Assembly: GCF_963662735.1 (NCBI RefSeq)
Contig: NZ_OY759744.1
Location: 2,088,153-2,152,152 of the forward strand
Reading direction: 5' to 3'
DNA length: 64,000 bases
Origin: an uncultured Methanoregula sp.
GTDB lineage: Archaea > Halobacteriota > Methanomicrobia > Methanomicrobiales > Methanospirillaceae
Both the position numbers and the translations under genes were made by a program. The notes beneath the pieces are model-generated. The model saw only the letters and a program-made list of their open reading frames with translations, ran no database searches and was not told the origin of the DNA. Of the stretch, positions 54,321-62,455 are shown in pieces (position 1 is the first letter of the stretch; each line of letters opens with the position of its first letter).

Positions 54321-54695
54321 ATGAGAACCGAAAGCGTTATGTTTTTTACGGAACATGAAGAAGAATTTGCCAATCTTCTCATAAGGCTTGGAATACGGAA
54401 AAATATTGCCAAGGTACTTGTGTACCTGGCAAATATCGGGGAAGTAAGCACCCGCCAGGTAGAGCGTGGAACTGATCTCCGCCAGCCTGAAGTGAGCCTT
54501 GCCATGCGATACCTGCTTGACCGGGACTGGGTCTCCAGTTACCAGAGCCACCGTTCAAGCCAGGGGCGCCCGGTCAAGATCTACAATCTTGCAAAACCCA
54601 TTGCTGATATTATCGGTGTTATCGAAGATGAAAAACAGCAGGAAGTGCTCCAGCAGATCAAGCTCACGAAAAAACTGCGGGAGTATGTCTGCTGA
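54321..54695 (+). CDS. Winged helix-turn-helix transcriptional regulator
   Basis: 124 residues from ATG 54321 behind GGATGTGA; an upstream frame to 54258 is open. HTH: NIAKVLVYLANIGEVSTRQV, then GTDLRQPEVSLAMRYLLDRDW as recognition helix and wing, and SSQGRPVKIYNLAKP. It resembles small archaeal TrmB/MarR-like regulators. The last 35 residues form a helix rich in Gln/Glu/Lys, likely a dimerisation coiled coil. It lies within the block of palindrome-associated genes and is the obvious candidate to bind those sites; this is inference. Confidence 0.85.
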   Translation: MRTESVMFFTEHEEEFANLLIRLGIRKNIAKVLVYLANIGEVSTRQVERGTDLRQPEVSLAMRYLLDRDWVSSYQSHRSSQGRPVKIYNLAKPIADIIGVIEDEKQQEVLQQIKLTKKLREYVC

Positions 54696-54865
54696 ATAAT
54701 CCGGAAAATCCCGGTTAACGGCTCCGGTACCGGGCAACTGAATCCCTCCCGGTTATGTGACACCTGAGAGCAGGTTCCCACCGCCCGGTAAAATGCGGGC
54801 TCTCGCTGCAGACCTTTGGCCTGTTGGATCCCTGTCCCGGGAACCGGCCGCAGGACCGTTTCCTT

Positions 54866-54876
54866 TTTCACTCACC
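54866..54876 (+). promoter_or_regulatory. Palindrome half-site before the MFS gene
   Basis: TTTTTCACTCA matches the right arm of the palindrome. It lies 25-35 bp before the MFS start codon, overlapping the promoter region. Confidence 0.3.
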
Positions 54877-54899
54877 CGGTTTCAGTATAGTAAACGAAC

Positions 54900-56387
54900 A
54901 TGAGGATGCGTATCCCCGTGCCCGATCTTTCAGATACCAGCAATCTACTCGTCCGGCGGCTGATCATCGGCACGGTCTCCTTCGCATCACTGATTGGCGC
55001 TCTTGACATGAGCGTTGTCAATATCTCCGTCCCCGTCATCATCCGGGACTGGCAAATCCCTATCGGTCTTGGCTCGCTCATCATCCTCTCGTACCTGCTC
55101 ACCCTGACCGTTCTCATCCTGGTTATGGGAAAACTGGCAGACCGGTACGGTTTCCGGAACCTCTTTTTGTCGGGCCTGTTTGTCTTCGGGCTCGGCTCCG
55201 TTCTCTGCGGTTTTGCTCCCGATATTTATTTCCTGATCGGCTCCCGGGTAATCCAGGCAACCGGCGCGGCAATGCTGACGGCGGTCAGCCCGGCAATCAT
55301 CACCCGGTACCTCCCGGATTCCGACCGGGGGAAATCTCTCGGGTATCTCATAGCCTGTGCAGCAGTAGGCTATGCCATAGGCCCGGGTCTTGGCGGTCTC
55401 ATCACCTCCTACTTCAGCTGGCGCTGGATATTTTACATCAACATGCCCGTTGTCATCTTCGGCCTCCTGCTCGGGTATTATGTCATCCCGCGGGATCCTC
55501 CCGGCCAGAAGCACCGGCCGTTCGATATTCCCGGTGCCCTCCTGTTTATAGCAGCGATGGCGGGGATTCTCGGCTCTTTTTCTTTTTACCAGGTTGCCGG
55601 AACACCGGATAACGTGCTTGAGTTCCTCTTCGTGGCTGGTCTTGTCTGTGGCGTTCTCTTCTTTGTCCGGGACAGGAAAGATCCCGATCCCCTGCTCTTT
55701 TCCCCGATGATCCGGAACCGTAATTTCACCCTTGGCCTGGTCACCTGTTTTATTGTTACGGCCCTGTTCTCCGGAGTCACGTATCTCATGCCCCTCTACC
55801 TGGTTAACTCGCGCCATCTCGAACCGTTCCTGGCAGGGATGATCATGATGATCCCGGCACTCTTCTCCATGATCGCCGCCCCTGTTTCCGGAAGCCTTGC
55901 CGACCGGTACGGGAGCCCGATCGTTTCTGCTGTAAGTATCGGCATCTCGGCGGTCGGTTTTATCCTGATTTACACGTTCGATCCGGCAACCGCCGTTGTC
56001 TTCATCATCATTGCCATGATCATCACCCGGGTATCGACAGCCTCCTTTTTCGGGCCGAATGGCCGGCTGATCATGGGGCACTGCACACCGGAGACAATCG
56101 GTACCGGATCCGGCATGATGATGGCAGTCCGGCATGCGGGACTTGTCTGCGGCATTGCACTGTTCCAGAGCGTCTTTGCAATACGGATGTACCTTGAAGG
56201 TATTCCCCGGGACGGTACCCCGCTGGTCCCGCGGCTGACCCCTACTCTCTCGGTCCTCGGATACGAGGCAGTGTATATTGTCGCATTTGTCCTGTGCATC
56301 GTTGTCGTGATAATCAGCCTGAAATCAAAGGATGCACCTGCTCATTCGGATTCCACGGAATACGGGGATACCAGCCCGCCAATATGA
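54900..56387 (+). CDS. MFS multidrug efflux transporter (DHA2/EmrB-QacA type)
   Basis: 495 residues, about 14 spans. Family motifs are SLIGALDMSVVNISVPVI, MGKLADRYGFRNLF (motif A with Gly, Asp, Arg), GSRVIQATGAAMLTAVSPAI (motif B with the conserved Arg) and GPGLGGLITSYFSWRWIFYIN (motif C). It exports drugs or toxic compounds with proton antiport. The downstream gene is a UPF0060 membrane protein. Confidence 0.92.
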   Translation: MRMRIPVPDLSDTSNLLVRRLIIGTVSFASLIGALDMSVVNISVPVIIRDWQIPIGLGSLIILSYLLTLTVLILVMGKLADRYGFRNLFLSGLFVFGLGSVLCGFAPDIYFLIGSRVIQATGAAMLTAVSPAIITRYLPDSDRGKSLGYLIACAAVGYAIGPGLGGLITSYFSWRWIFYINMPVVIFGLLLGYYVIPRDPPGQKHRPFDIPGALLFIAAMAGILGSFSFYQVAGTPDNVLEFLFVAGLVCGVLFFVRDRKDPDPLLFSPMIRNRNFTLGLVTCFIVTALFSGVTYLMPLYLVNSRHLEPFLAGMIMMIPALFSMIAAPVSGSLADRYGSPIVSAVSIGISAVGFILIYTFDPATAVVFIIIAMIITRVSTASFFGPNGRLIMGHCTPETIGTGSGMMMAVRHAGLVCGIALFQSVFAIRMYLEGIPRDGTPLVPRLTPTLSVLGYEAVYIVAFVLCIVVVIISLKSKDAPAHSDSTEYGDTSPPI

Positions 56388-56473
56388 GATACTCTTTGCA
56401 GAGCACCCTTCGTGCTGGAAAAACATCGGGTAACCCGGGTAATTTTTTCTGGCTTGGGTGGAAATAATCACTG

Positions 56474-56815
56474 ATGGTTCTCCAGTCCCTGTTGTTGTTC
56501 ATTGCCGCCGGCCTGTGTGAAATAGGCGGGGGCTACCTCATCTGGCTCTGGGTGCGGGAAGGCAGGGGCATTGAATATGCAGCGCTTGGCGCGATCATTC
56601 TCGTGCTGTACGGGATCATCCCGACCCTGCAGGCCTCGAATTTCGGGAGAGTGTATGCAGCATACGGCGGCATTTTCATTGTTCTTGCCCTGCTCTGGGG
56701 CTGGCAGATCGATCGCGTGGTACCGGACCGGTTTGATATCATAGGTGCATCTGTTGCCCTCGTTGGCGTGTTCATCATTATGTACTGGCCGCGAACCATG
56801 GCCATTACCTCTTGA
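56474..56815 (+). CDS. UPF0060/YnfA membrane protein
   Basis: 113 residues, four hydrophobic segments. LLLFIAAGLCEIGGGYLIWLW, YGIIPTLQASNFGRVYAAYGG and VALVGVFIIMYWPR match YnfA precisely. YnfA is an SMR-like membrane protein reported in some bacteria to act in efflux. It follows the MFS exporter by 87 bp, so both may be co-transcribed. Confidence 0.92.
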   Translation: MVLQSLLLFIAAGLCEIGGGYLIWLWVREGRGIEYAALGAIILVLYGIIPTLQASNFGRVYAAYGGIFIVLALLWGWQIDRVVPDRFDIIGASVALVGVFIIMYWPRTMAITS

Positions 56816-56851
56816 GGCCGTTGGATTTGCTTGCCCGGGAGTGTGTGAGAA

Positions 56852-57481
56852 ATGACCCGTTACCTGATAGATATCCGCCTGATGGGTTCCGTGAAACACC
56901 AGATCCGCACGTTAAGCGATCAGCTGGCAGAGAAATTTAATCCCGGGGAAAAACTGGTTGTCCCTCATATCACGCTGGCCGGGCCTTTTTCCACCGACAA
57001 TGAAGATAAACTTGTAGAAGATTTTACCAGGATCTGTATGAACCAGAAAGCAACCCCGAAATATGATGTTGGCGGGTACGGTTTTTTTGACGATACACGG
57101 GTTGTTTTTGTCACGATCACACCTGATGAAAACCTCAAGCAGTTCCGCTACCAGCTCTCACGGGCAATCTCCCCGTATTGCTCGTTACGGAACTATGACC
57201 TGGATTCTGCTGAAGAGTTTAAGTTCCATGCAACGCTTGCCATGAAACTCGACTGGCTCACCTTCCGGAGAATGAAATGGTATTTCCGGAACCAGGAACC
57301 GGTCATCTACCGACACCACCCGATCCGGGCAACATTACTCCGGAATGCAAAAATTGTCTGCGAATATGATTTTATCCAGGGCAGGATGCTCACCCCTGCA
57401 CAGGCTAGAAGTAAAGCGACCATGAAGCGCGATTTTGATATTCTTAAGATATGGGCAGACGGAACCCGGGAAGAAGAATAA
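56852..57481 (+). CDS. 2'-5' RNA ligase/cyclic phosphodiesterase-like protein
   Basis: 209 residues. Two HxT motifs: HIT (39-41, in VVPHITLAGPF) and HAT (126-128, in KFHATLAMKL), the two-His phosphoesterase signature. The family includes RNA 2'-5' ligase and 2',3'-cyclic phosphodiesterases. The longer C-terminal tail (beyond 150) is Arg/Lys-rich, perhaps for RNA binding. Preceded by a TATA-poor 36-bp gap, so it probably belongs to the same transcript as the YnfA gene. Confidence 0.88.
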   Translation: MTRYLIDIRLMGSVKHQIRTLSDQLAEKFNPGEKLVVPHITLAGPFSTDNEDKLVEDFTRICMNQKATPKYDVGGYGFFDDTRVVFVTITPDENLKQFRYQLSRAISPYCSLRNYDLDSAEEFKFHATLAMKLDWLTFRRMKWYFRNQEPVIYRHHPIRATLLRNAKIVCEYDFIQGRMLTPAQARSKATMKRDFDILKIWADGTREEE

Positions 57482-57707
57482 CTGCGGCAGGAATTTTATG
57501 AGTGCCGGACAATATCCGTCATCATAATCACCAGTCCCCCATAAAAAAATTACCCCCCGGTGGATTGTGTATTTTCCTCATGCGGCAACCAGTGCGACCA
57601 GTAACGCACATGCATTACGAATATTTGATTATACCATAAGGAAAACATTCTCCACTTATTCCCATGGAGTAATGTCCGGCAGGTAAATCCGGGTGGAGTG
57701 CAAGACC

Positions 57708-59384
57708 ATGTTGACACTTGATATCAGTACCCTTTTCCTGACCCTCTTTCTCGTCAATGGAGTCCTCACGCTGATGCTCTTTACCTTCTGGATGTCCCAG
57801 AAGACCCACGAAGGGTTCAGGACATGGATGCTCTCCCTGCTGGTTACATCCTGCGGGTATTTCCTGTACGTGACCTATCCCTTCGTGCCCATCCTGGTCT
57901 CCTCAACGGTGGCAGATCTTTTGATCGTGCTGTCGGTTATGATGCGGCTTGACAGTACCGGGAAATATTTCCGGTCAAGGGCGCTCCCCCGGATTATTTA
58001 CTGCATCCTGATACCGGCCGCACTCCTGTTACTCTGGTTTACGTTCCGTGTCGATTCGCAAATCATGCGTGGCGTTGTTATTGGAGTGCTCATTGTCCCC
58101 TGCTTTGTTGCAACCTCCCTCATCGCGATACGGTCCGGAGACCCGGAGACCCGGTCGCTCCGGTACAGCTTTGCTGCAGCCCTCCTGGTCACGGCCCTCC
58201 TCTGGACCGCGATAACCGTCAGGGCGATCATCACTCCCGGGGACCACTCGCTTGGTGGCCCTGACCCCATTAACCCGATCTTCTTTATCGTCACGATCCT
58301 CATGGATATTGTCCTCACGGCCTCCTTCCTGATGCTCAACATGGCCCGGTCCCAAGCTGAGCTTCGGGAGAGCGAAGAGCGGTATCGGAATCTTGCAGAC
58401 AATCTTCCTGATTATATTCTCATCCACGACGGGGAGTTTATCCGGTACGCCAACCCGGCAGCAATCCGTCTCCTGGAACCCTCTCCGGAAACCCTTATCG
58501 GGCAATCCCTTTATTCCCTCCTGACTCCTGCGAGTGCCGAGGCTTCGCGGAAGTATATCAATGCAATCCATAGCGGTGCATCCCCATCTCCTGTCAATGA
58601 GATTGTTATCCAGTTGCGGGACAGCACCATCCGGCACTGCATGATCAAGACCGTGCGGATTGAAGATAAGGGGATCCCGGCATTCTTATCCGTGATTACC
58701 GATATCACCAAGAGGAAGGCTGCCGAGGACGCACTCTTCCGGGTAAACAAAAAACTCACGATCCTCTCATCGATAACCCGGCACGATATCAAGAACCAGC
58801 TTATGGCATTGAATGGCTATATCCTGCTCTGTGAGGAATCTGTCGAAAACCCGGTGGAACTTAAAGAATACATTGCCCGGCAACAGGGAATTGCCGATGT
58901 TATTGCGAGCCAGATCGATTTCACCAAAGTGTACGAGGATATGGGTACAACAGCACCTGTCTGGCAGAACATCCATGAAAGTGTCAGAAGGGCAGCCGGT
59001 TCCCTTCCCCTGCGGGATGTGAAGGTGGAGGTTGACCGGTCGGATCCTGAAATTTATGCCGATTCGCTGTTCGAAAAAGTTTTTTATAACCTGTTCGAGA
59101 ATGCCCTGAACTATGGCGGCGAGGCAATGACAACGATCCGCATAAGTTCCCGTGAAACCGGCGCGGGGCTCATCATTGCCTGCGAGGATGACGGGGCCGG
59201 AATTGCGCCTGAAGATAAAGTCCACCTGTTCGAGCAGGGCTACGGGAAACATACCGGCCTCGGCCTTTTTCTCTCCCGCGAGATTCTCTCGATTACCGAT
59301 ATCACCATCACGGAGACCAGCGAGCCGGGGAAAGGAGCACGCTTCGAGATGGTTGTACCGAAATGGGCGTACCGGCTCTCATAA
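57708..59384 (+). CDS. Membrane histidine kinase with a PAS domain
   Basis: 558 residues from ATG 57708; GGTGGAG lies 9 nt upstream and the GTG at 57693 is a longer alternative. Seven hydrophobic segments occupy the first 215 residues, then a PAS domain (RNLADNLPDYILIHDGEF, about 225-340). The kinase core has the H-box TRHDIKNQ and ATPase boxes FYNLFENALNYGGE, CEDDGAGIAPED and GYGKHTGLGLFLS. The kinase half is closely related in sequence to that of the 985-aa sensor at 40773-43730. It senses an unknown membrane-borne signal. Confidence 0.9.
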   Translation: MLTLDISTLFLTLFLVNGVLTLMLFTFWMSQKTHEGFRTWMLSLLVTSCGYFLYVTYPFVPILVSSTVADLLIVLSVMMRLDSTGKYFRSRALPRIIYCILIPAALLLLWFTFRVDSQIMRGVVIGVLIVPCFVATSLIAIRSGDPETRSLRYSFAAALLVTALLWTAITVRAIITPGDHSLGGPDPINPIFFIVTILMDIVLTASFLMLNMARSQAELRESEERYRNLADNLPDYILIHDGEFIRYANPAAIRLLEPSPETLIGQSLYSLLTPASAEASRKYINAIHSGASPSPVNEIVIQLRDSTIRHCMIKTVRIEDKGIPAFLSVITDITKRKAAEDALFRVNKKLTILSSITRHDIKNQLMALNGYILLCEESVENPVELKEYIARQQGIADVIASQIDFTKVYEDMGTTAPVWQNIHESVRRAAGSLPLRDVKVEVDRSDPEIYADSLFEKVFYNLFENALNYGGEAMTTIRISSRETGAGLIIACEDDGAGIAPEDKVHLFEQGYGKHTGLGLFLSREILSITDITITETSEPGKGARFEMVVPKWAYRLS

Positions 59385-59465
59385 GAAAAATAATACGGAC
59401 TCTTTTGTGAATGGAAGGAAAATATTCTTCTGCAATTTTTAAAATTATATCACAATAAATTGTGT

Positions 59466-59620
59466 TCCAGAAAAAAATACGGGGGGAAAGACCCCGCCCC
59501 TTCCTTTGGAGGGTTGAAGTTACTGTGTTCTGGTGAAATGATTCTCGTGTCTGCTCTTGTTTTCAGGAGTTCTCATTGCTGTGCTGCAAATACCCGTGCA
59601 AAAACACACGGGTATTTGTA
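59466..59620 (+). ncRNA. Candidate structured RNA with own TATA box
   Basis: In the 443-bp gap 59385-59827. A TATA box (TTTAAAATTATAT, about 59438-59450) points to a start near 59475. CCAGAA (59467-59472) pairs with TTCTGG (59528-59533), enclosing two hairpins: CGGGG/CCCCG at 59480-59496 and CCTTCC/GGAGGG at about 59499-59513. A third, 12-bp perfect hairpin (CAAATACCCGTG, 59587-59598, and CACGGGTATTTG, 59607-59618) is followed by a T-rich tract. No ORF fits the region. If transcription starts at 59475 the first stem arm would be cut, so the exact 5' end is unsure. Confidence 0.35.
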
Positions 59621-59827
59621 TACTATATTTTACATTTTGTTTCAAATACTTTCCTGTCCTGACATGTTTCCATTAATAGTCAACCGGTAAAAATCACCTT
59701 TACTCCTGTTACCCGGTTGTGGGGTTTCATTCCCGGCAGTCTCCTGTTGAACGCGAATACCGTGAAAAATATACTGACCCGGTAGTTCCCGGAACCAAAA
59801 GGCTTACTGTCTCCCTGCTGTCCCGTC

Positions 59828-60760
59828 TCATTCCAGCAGGGCACCTACGATATTGCCGGCAACCCTGAGCGCCTCCATCTCGGTCTCGGACCATTCGCGG
59901 AGAACGGTTGTCGAGAACCCGATAAAGCCCCAGAGCGTGTCATTCCGGAACAGGGGGATGATGGCAATGGAGGAGATCCCGGACTGCTCAAAGAAGCGGC
60001 GCTCCTCTTCCGGGAACTTCCCGATATCGCCGGCAATATAATTCCCGGTTGCAAGAAGGGAACGCCAGAGGGATTTGGTAAACGTGATCTGCGCATCCTT
60101 TTCCTGGGGATGCGACTGGATATTATGAACTGCGGAGTCTACCCAGATGTACTGGATCTTTGCCCCATTCGTTCCCTCAGCTCCCTGGTTCAGCCGGAAG
60201 ATTGCTACCGTGCTTGCTCCTACTGCAAGCCCGATATGTTCCAGGATCTCGTTAATTCCGCGCTCGAACGTATCCGGGTGACTGGCTTTTGCCATCTTGC
60301 TCTCTTTCTGGTGGCGCAGGAACCATTCAATGGAAAAACTGATGGCAAAGAGGATGTTGTCCCGCTTTTTTACCTCGCACTCCATCTGGTGCCGGTGGAG
60401 GGCCAGTTCGATTGCCGAGTACAACTCCCGCTCATTGAATGGCTTGAGGATATAGGCTGAAGGTTCCGTCACCTTGACCCGTTCCAGGGTCTCGTCATCG
60501 GCATATGCCGTAACAAACACGATGGGAACATCGTGCCGGCTCCGGATAAGGCGGGCGGTCTCGACACCGTCAATCGGCGACCCTTCAAGAATGATATCCA
60601 TGAGGATCAGGTCCGGTAGACACGTGTCCGCCGCACTGAGCGCTTCATCACTGGTTCCCGCGACCGGGGGAACATCGTACCCCATATTGGTGAGGGTGAG
60701 CCGCAGGTTTTCTGCAATAATGAGCTCATCCTCGACAACCATGACCGTGTGTTTTGTCAT
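59828..60760 (-). CDS. Response regulator with GAF output domain
   Basis: 310 residues. Receiver domain (1-125) with MVVEDE acidic pocket, phosphoacceptor Asp in DLILMDIILEGS, Thr in FVTAYAD and Lys in ILKPFNE. A helical linker then leads to a GAF domain (about 165-308) with LGFSTTVLREWSETE-like end. No HTH, so output is by protein contact or ligand sensing. It is co-transcribed with the kinase upstream on the minus strand (3-bp gap). Confidence 0.88.
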   Translation of the reverse strand: MTKHTVMVVEDELIIAENLRLTLTNMGYDVPPVAGTSDEALSAADTCLPDLILMDIILEGSPIDGVETARLIRSRHDVPIVFVTAYADDETLERVKVTEPSAYILKPFNERELYSAIELALHRHQMECEVKKRDNILFAISFSIEWFLRHQKESKMAKASHPDTFERGINEILEHIGLAVGASTVAIFRLNQGAEGTNGAKIQYIWVDSAVHNIQSHPQEKDAQITFTKSLWRSLLATGNYIAGDIGKFPEEERRFFEQSGISSIAIIPLFRNDTLWGFIGFSTTVLREWSETEMEALRVAGNIVGALLE

Positions 60761-60763
60761 GGA

Positions 60764-62182
60764 TCAGACCCCCGCGTGTGCAGGAATGGTAATGATAAAT
60801 TCTGTACCTGCGTCTCGTGAGAGTTCGACCGTTCCCTTGAGCTGCCGGCTGAGCATCTGGACCAGGTGAAGGCCCAGGGATTTTGCATTTTTCCAGTCGA
60901 AATCTGCCGGTATCCCGGCACCGTCATCCCGGACCCGGATCCGGATGATATCCCCCTCTGCAGCGCCGGTTATGGTAAGGGTCCCGGTTTTCCTGTCCGT
61001 GAACGCGTACTTCAGCGAATTGGAGATCAGTTCGTTCATCATGAGTCCGAGGGAAATAGCCGGGTTCAGCGAGAGGCGAAGATCTTTTGCCTCGATGGAT
61101 ACCCGGACTTTCATCCGGTCAATGTTATAGGAGATCATGAGATTGGTGACAAGGTTCTCCAGGTATGCCTGGAAATCTATGGAACTCAGGTTGTGGGACT
61201 GGTACAGTTTCTCGTGGATGAGAGCCATGGACTTGACCCGGGTCTGGCTGTCCATGAGCGCACCGAGAAGGACCGGATCATTGGTATTTCCGGCCTGCAG
61301 GTAGAGGAGACTGACAATGATCTGGAGATTGTTCTTGACCCGGTGATGGATCTCCTTGATGAGCACTTCTTTTTCATTCAGGGACGTTTTCAGGCGCTCT
61401 TCGGCCACCAGTTTCTGGCTGATCTCATCCACCAGTTTTTCATTGGTTTTTGCAATCTCCAGGGTCCGTTCGCGGACCCGTTCCTCAAGCCCCGCATTGA
61501 GTTCAGAGAGTTCCTCTTCAGCGCGCTTGAGTTCGGAGATGTCATCGATGGCAAGGATAAAATATTTCGGTTTCCCGTCATCCGATTTTACGGCAGAAAG
61601 TGAGACCTGGCACCATACCAGGGACCGGTCTTTCCGGGCTATCGTCATTTCGTTGGCATATACCGGGATCTCACCCTGCATAACCGCATTGAATGCCCCG
61701 ATATGGAGAAGATGGTCATCGGGGGTTATGACATTCCAGATCGATCCGGAGATCCAGTCCATGGCATCCCCACGGAGGATCTCCGCGAATTTGTGGTTAT
61801 ACCGGCAGATGGTTCCATCCGGCAGGAACTCTACTATACCTACCGCAGTCTGGGCAAAGGTTGCGCCCAGGTGTTCCTCGCTTTCCTTGAGCGCTCCCTC
61901 TGCCTTCGTACGCTCTATGATGTCCCGGAGAAGGGCAAACAATCCCACCGCGACAAGGATGTACCCGCAGGTCCTCATAAGGAGAAAATCTACGTCGGTA
62001 ACTTCCTTGATTTTAAAAAGCAGGATTGCATGCGACAGGGAAAACAGTGAATATGCGGCACCGAAGTACAGCGGGGTCGGCTTCCCGATACGATAAAATC
62101 CCCAGAGACTTATGGTGACGATGGTAAGGCTCAGTACGAGGTTTGTGAGTATGGTTATGTCTAATGTTTCAAGCGGGATCAT
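60764..62182 (-). CDS. Sensor histidine kinase with PAS domain (HisKA_2 type)
   Basis: 472 residues. Two to three membrane spans (8-95), a PAS domain at about 105-215 (TFAQTAVGIVEFLPDG), a coiled coil (LEERVRERTLEIAKTNEKL) and a kinase core with EIHHRVKNNLQIIVSLLYLQ, the HisKA_2 H-box. HATPase: LMMNELISNSLKYAF, RVRDDGAGIP and SLGLHLVQMLSRQL. Its stop codon is 3 bp from the response regulator start, forming a two-component pair. Confidence 0.9.
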   Translation of the reverse strand: MIPLETLDITILTNLVLSLTIVTISLWGFYRIGKPTPLYFGAAYSLFSLSHAILLFKIKEVTDVDFLLMRTCGYILVAVGLFALLRDIIERTKAEGALKESEEHLGATFAQTAVGIVEFLPDGTICRYNHKFAEILRGDAMDWISGSIWNVITPDDHLLHIGAFNAVMQGEIPVYANEMTIARKDRSLVWCQVSLSAVKSDDGKPKYFILAIDDISELKRAEEELSELNAGLEERVRERTLEIAKTNEKLVDEISQKLVAEERLKTSLNEKEVLIKEIHHRVKNNLQIIVSLLYLQAGNTNDPVLLGALMDSQTRVKSMALIHEKLYQSHNLSSIDFQAYLENLVTNLMISYNIDRMKVRVSIEAKDLRLSLNPAISLGLMMNELISNSLKYAFTDRKTGTLTITGAAEGDIIRIRVRDDGAGIPADFDWKNAKSLGLHLVQMLSRQLKGTVELSRDAGTEFIITIPAHAGV

Positions 62183-62332
62183 GATATTGCCTCACAATCT
62201 GGTTTAGGGCCTGGTCCGTTTACCGTGCCCGGAAGATATGGTCTGATTTATCTCATGTACCTATAAACAAGGCGTTGACTGAAAATTATTTTGCAGTAAG
62301 AATCAGCCATTTTTTGTAAAAATACGCAAGAA

Positions 62333-62372
62333 TTGAGTGAAAAAAAATTTTCACTCAACCTTTGTTTTATAG
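62333..62372 (+). promoter_or_regulatory. Perfect A/T-cored palindrome and TATA box of the amino-acid permease
   Basis: TTGAGTGAAAA (62333-62343), AAAA spacer, TTTTCACTCAA (62348-62358): 11-bp arms without mismatch. TTTGTTTTATAG (62361-62372) is the TATA box. The palindrome therefore overlaps the BRE position, a classic place for an archaeal repressor or activator. It is the best instance of the motif. Confidence 0.6.
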
Positions 62373-62455
62373 GAATCCCTGTCTGAATATTCATTATCGT
62401 TGGTACTGCTGCCGGGCCCGGTGTAAGAGCGCGGCACTGACCGGGAAACGCGCTC

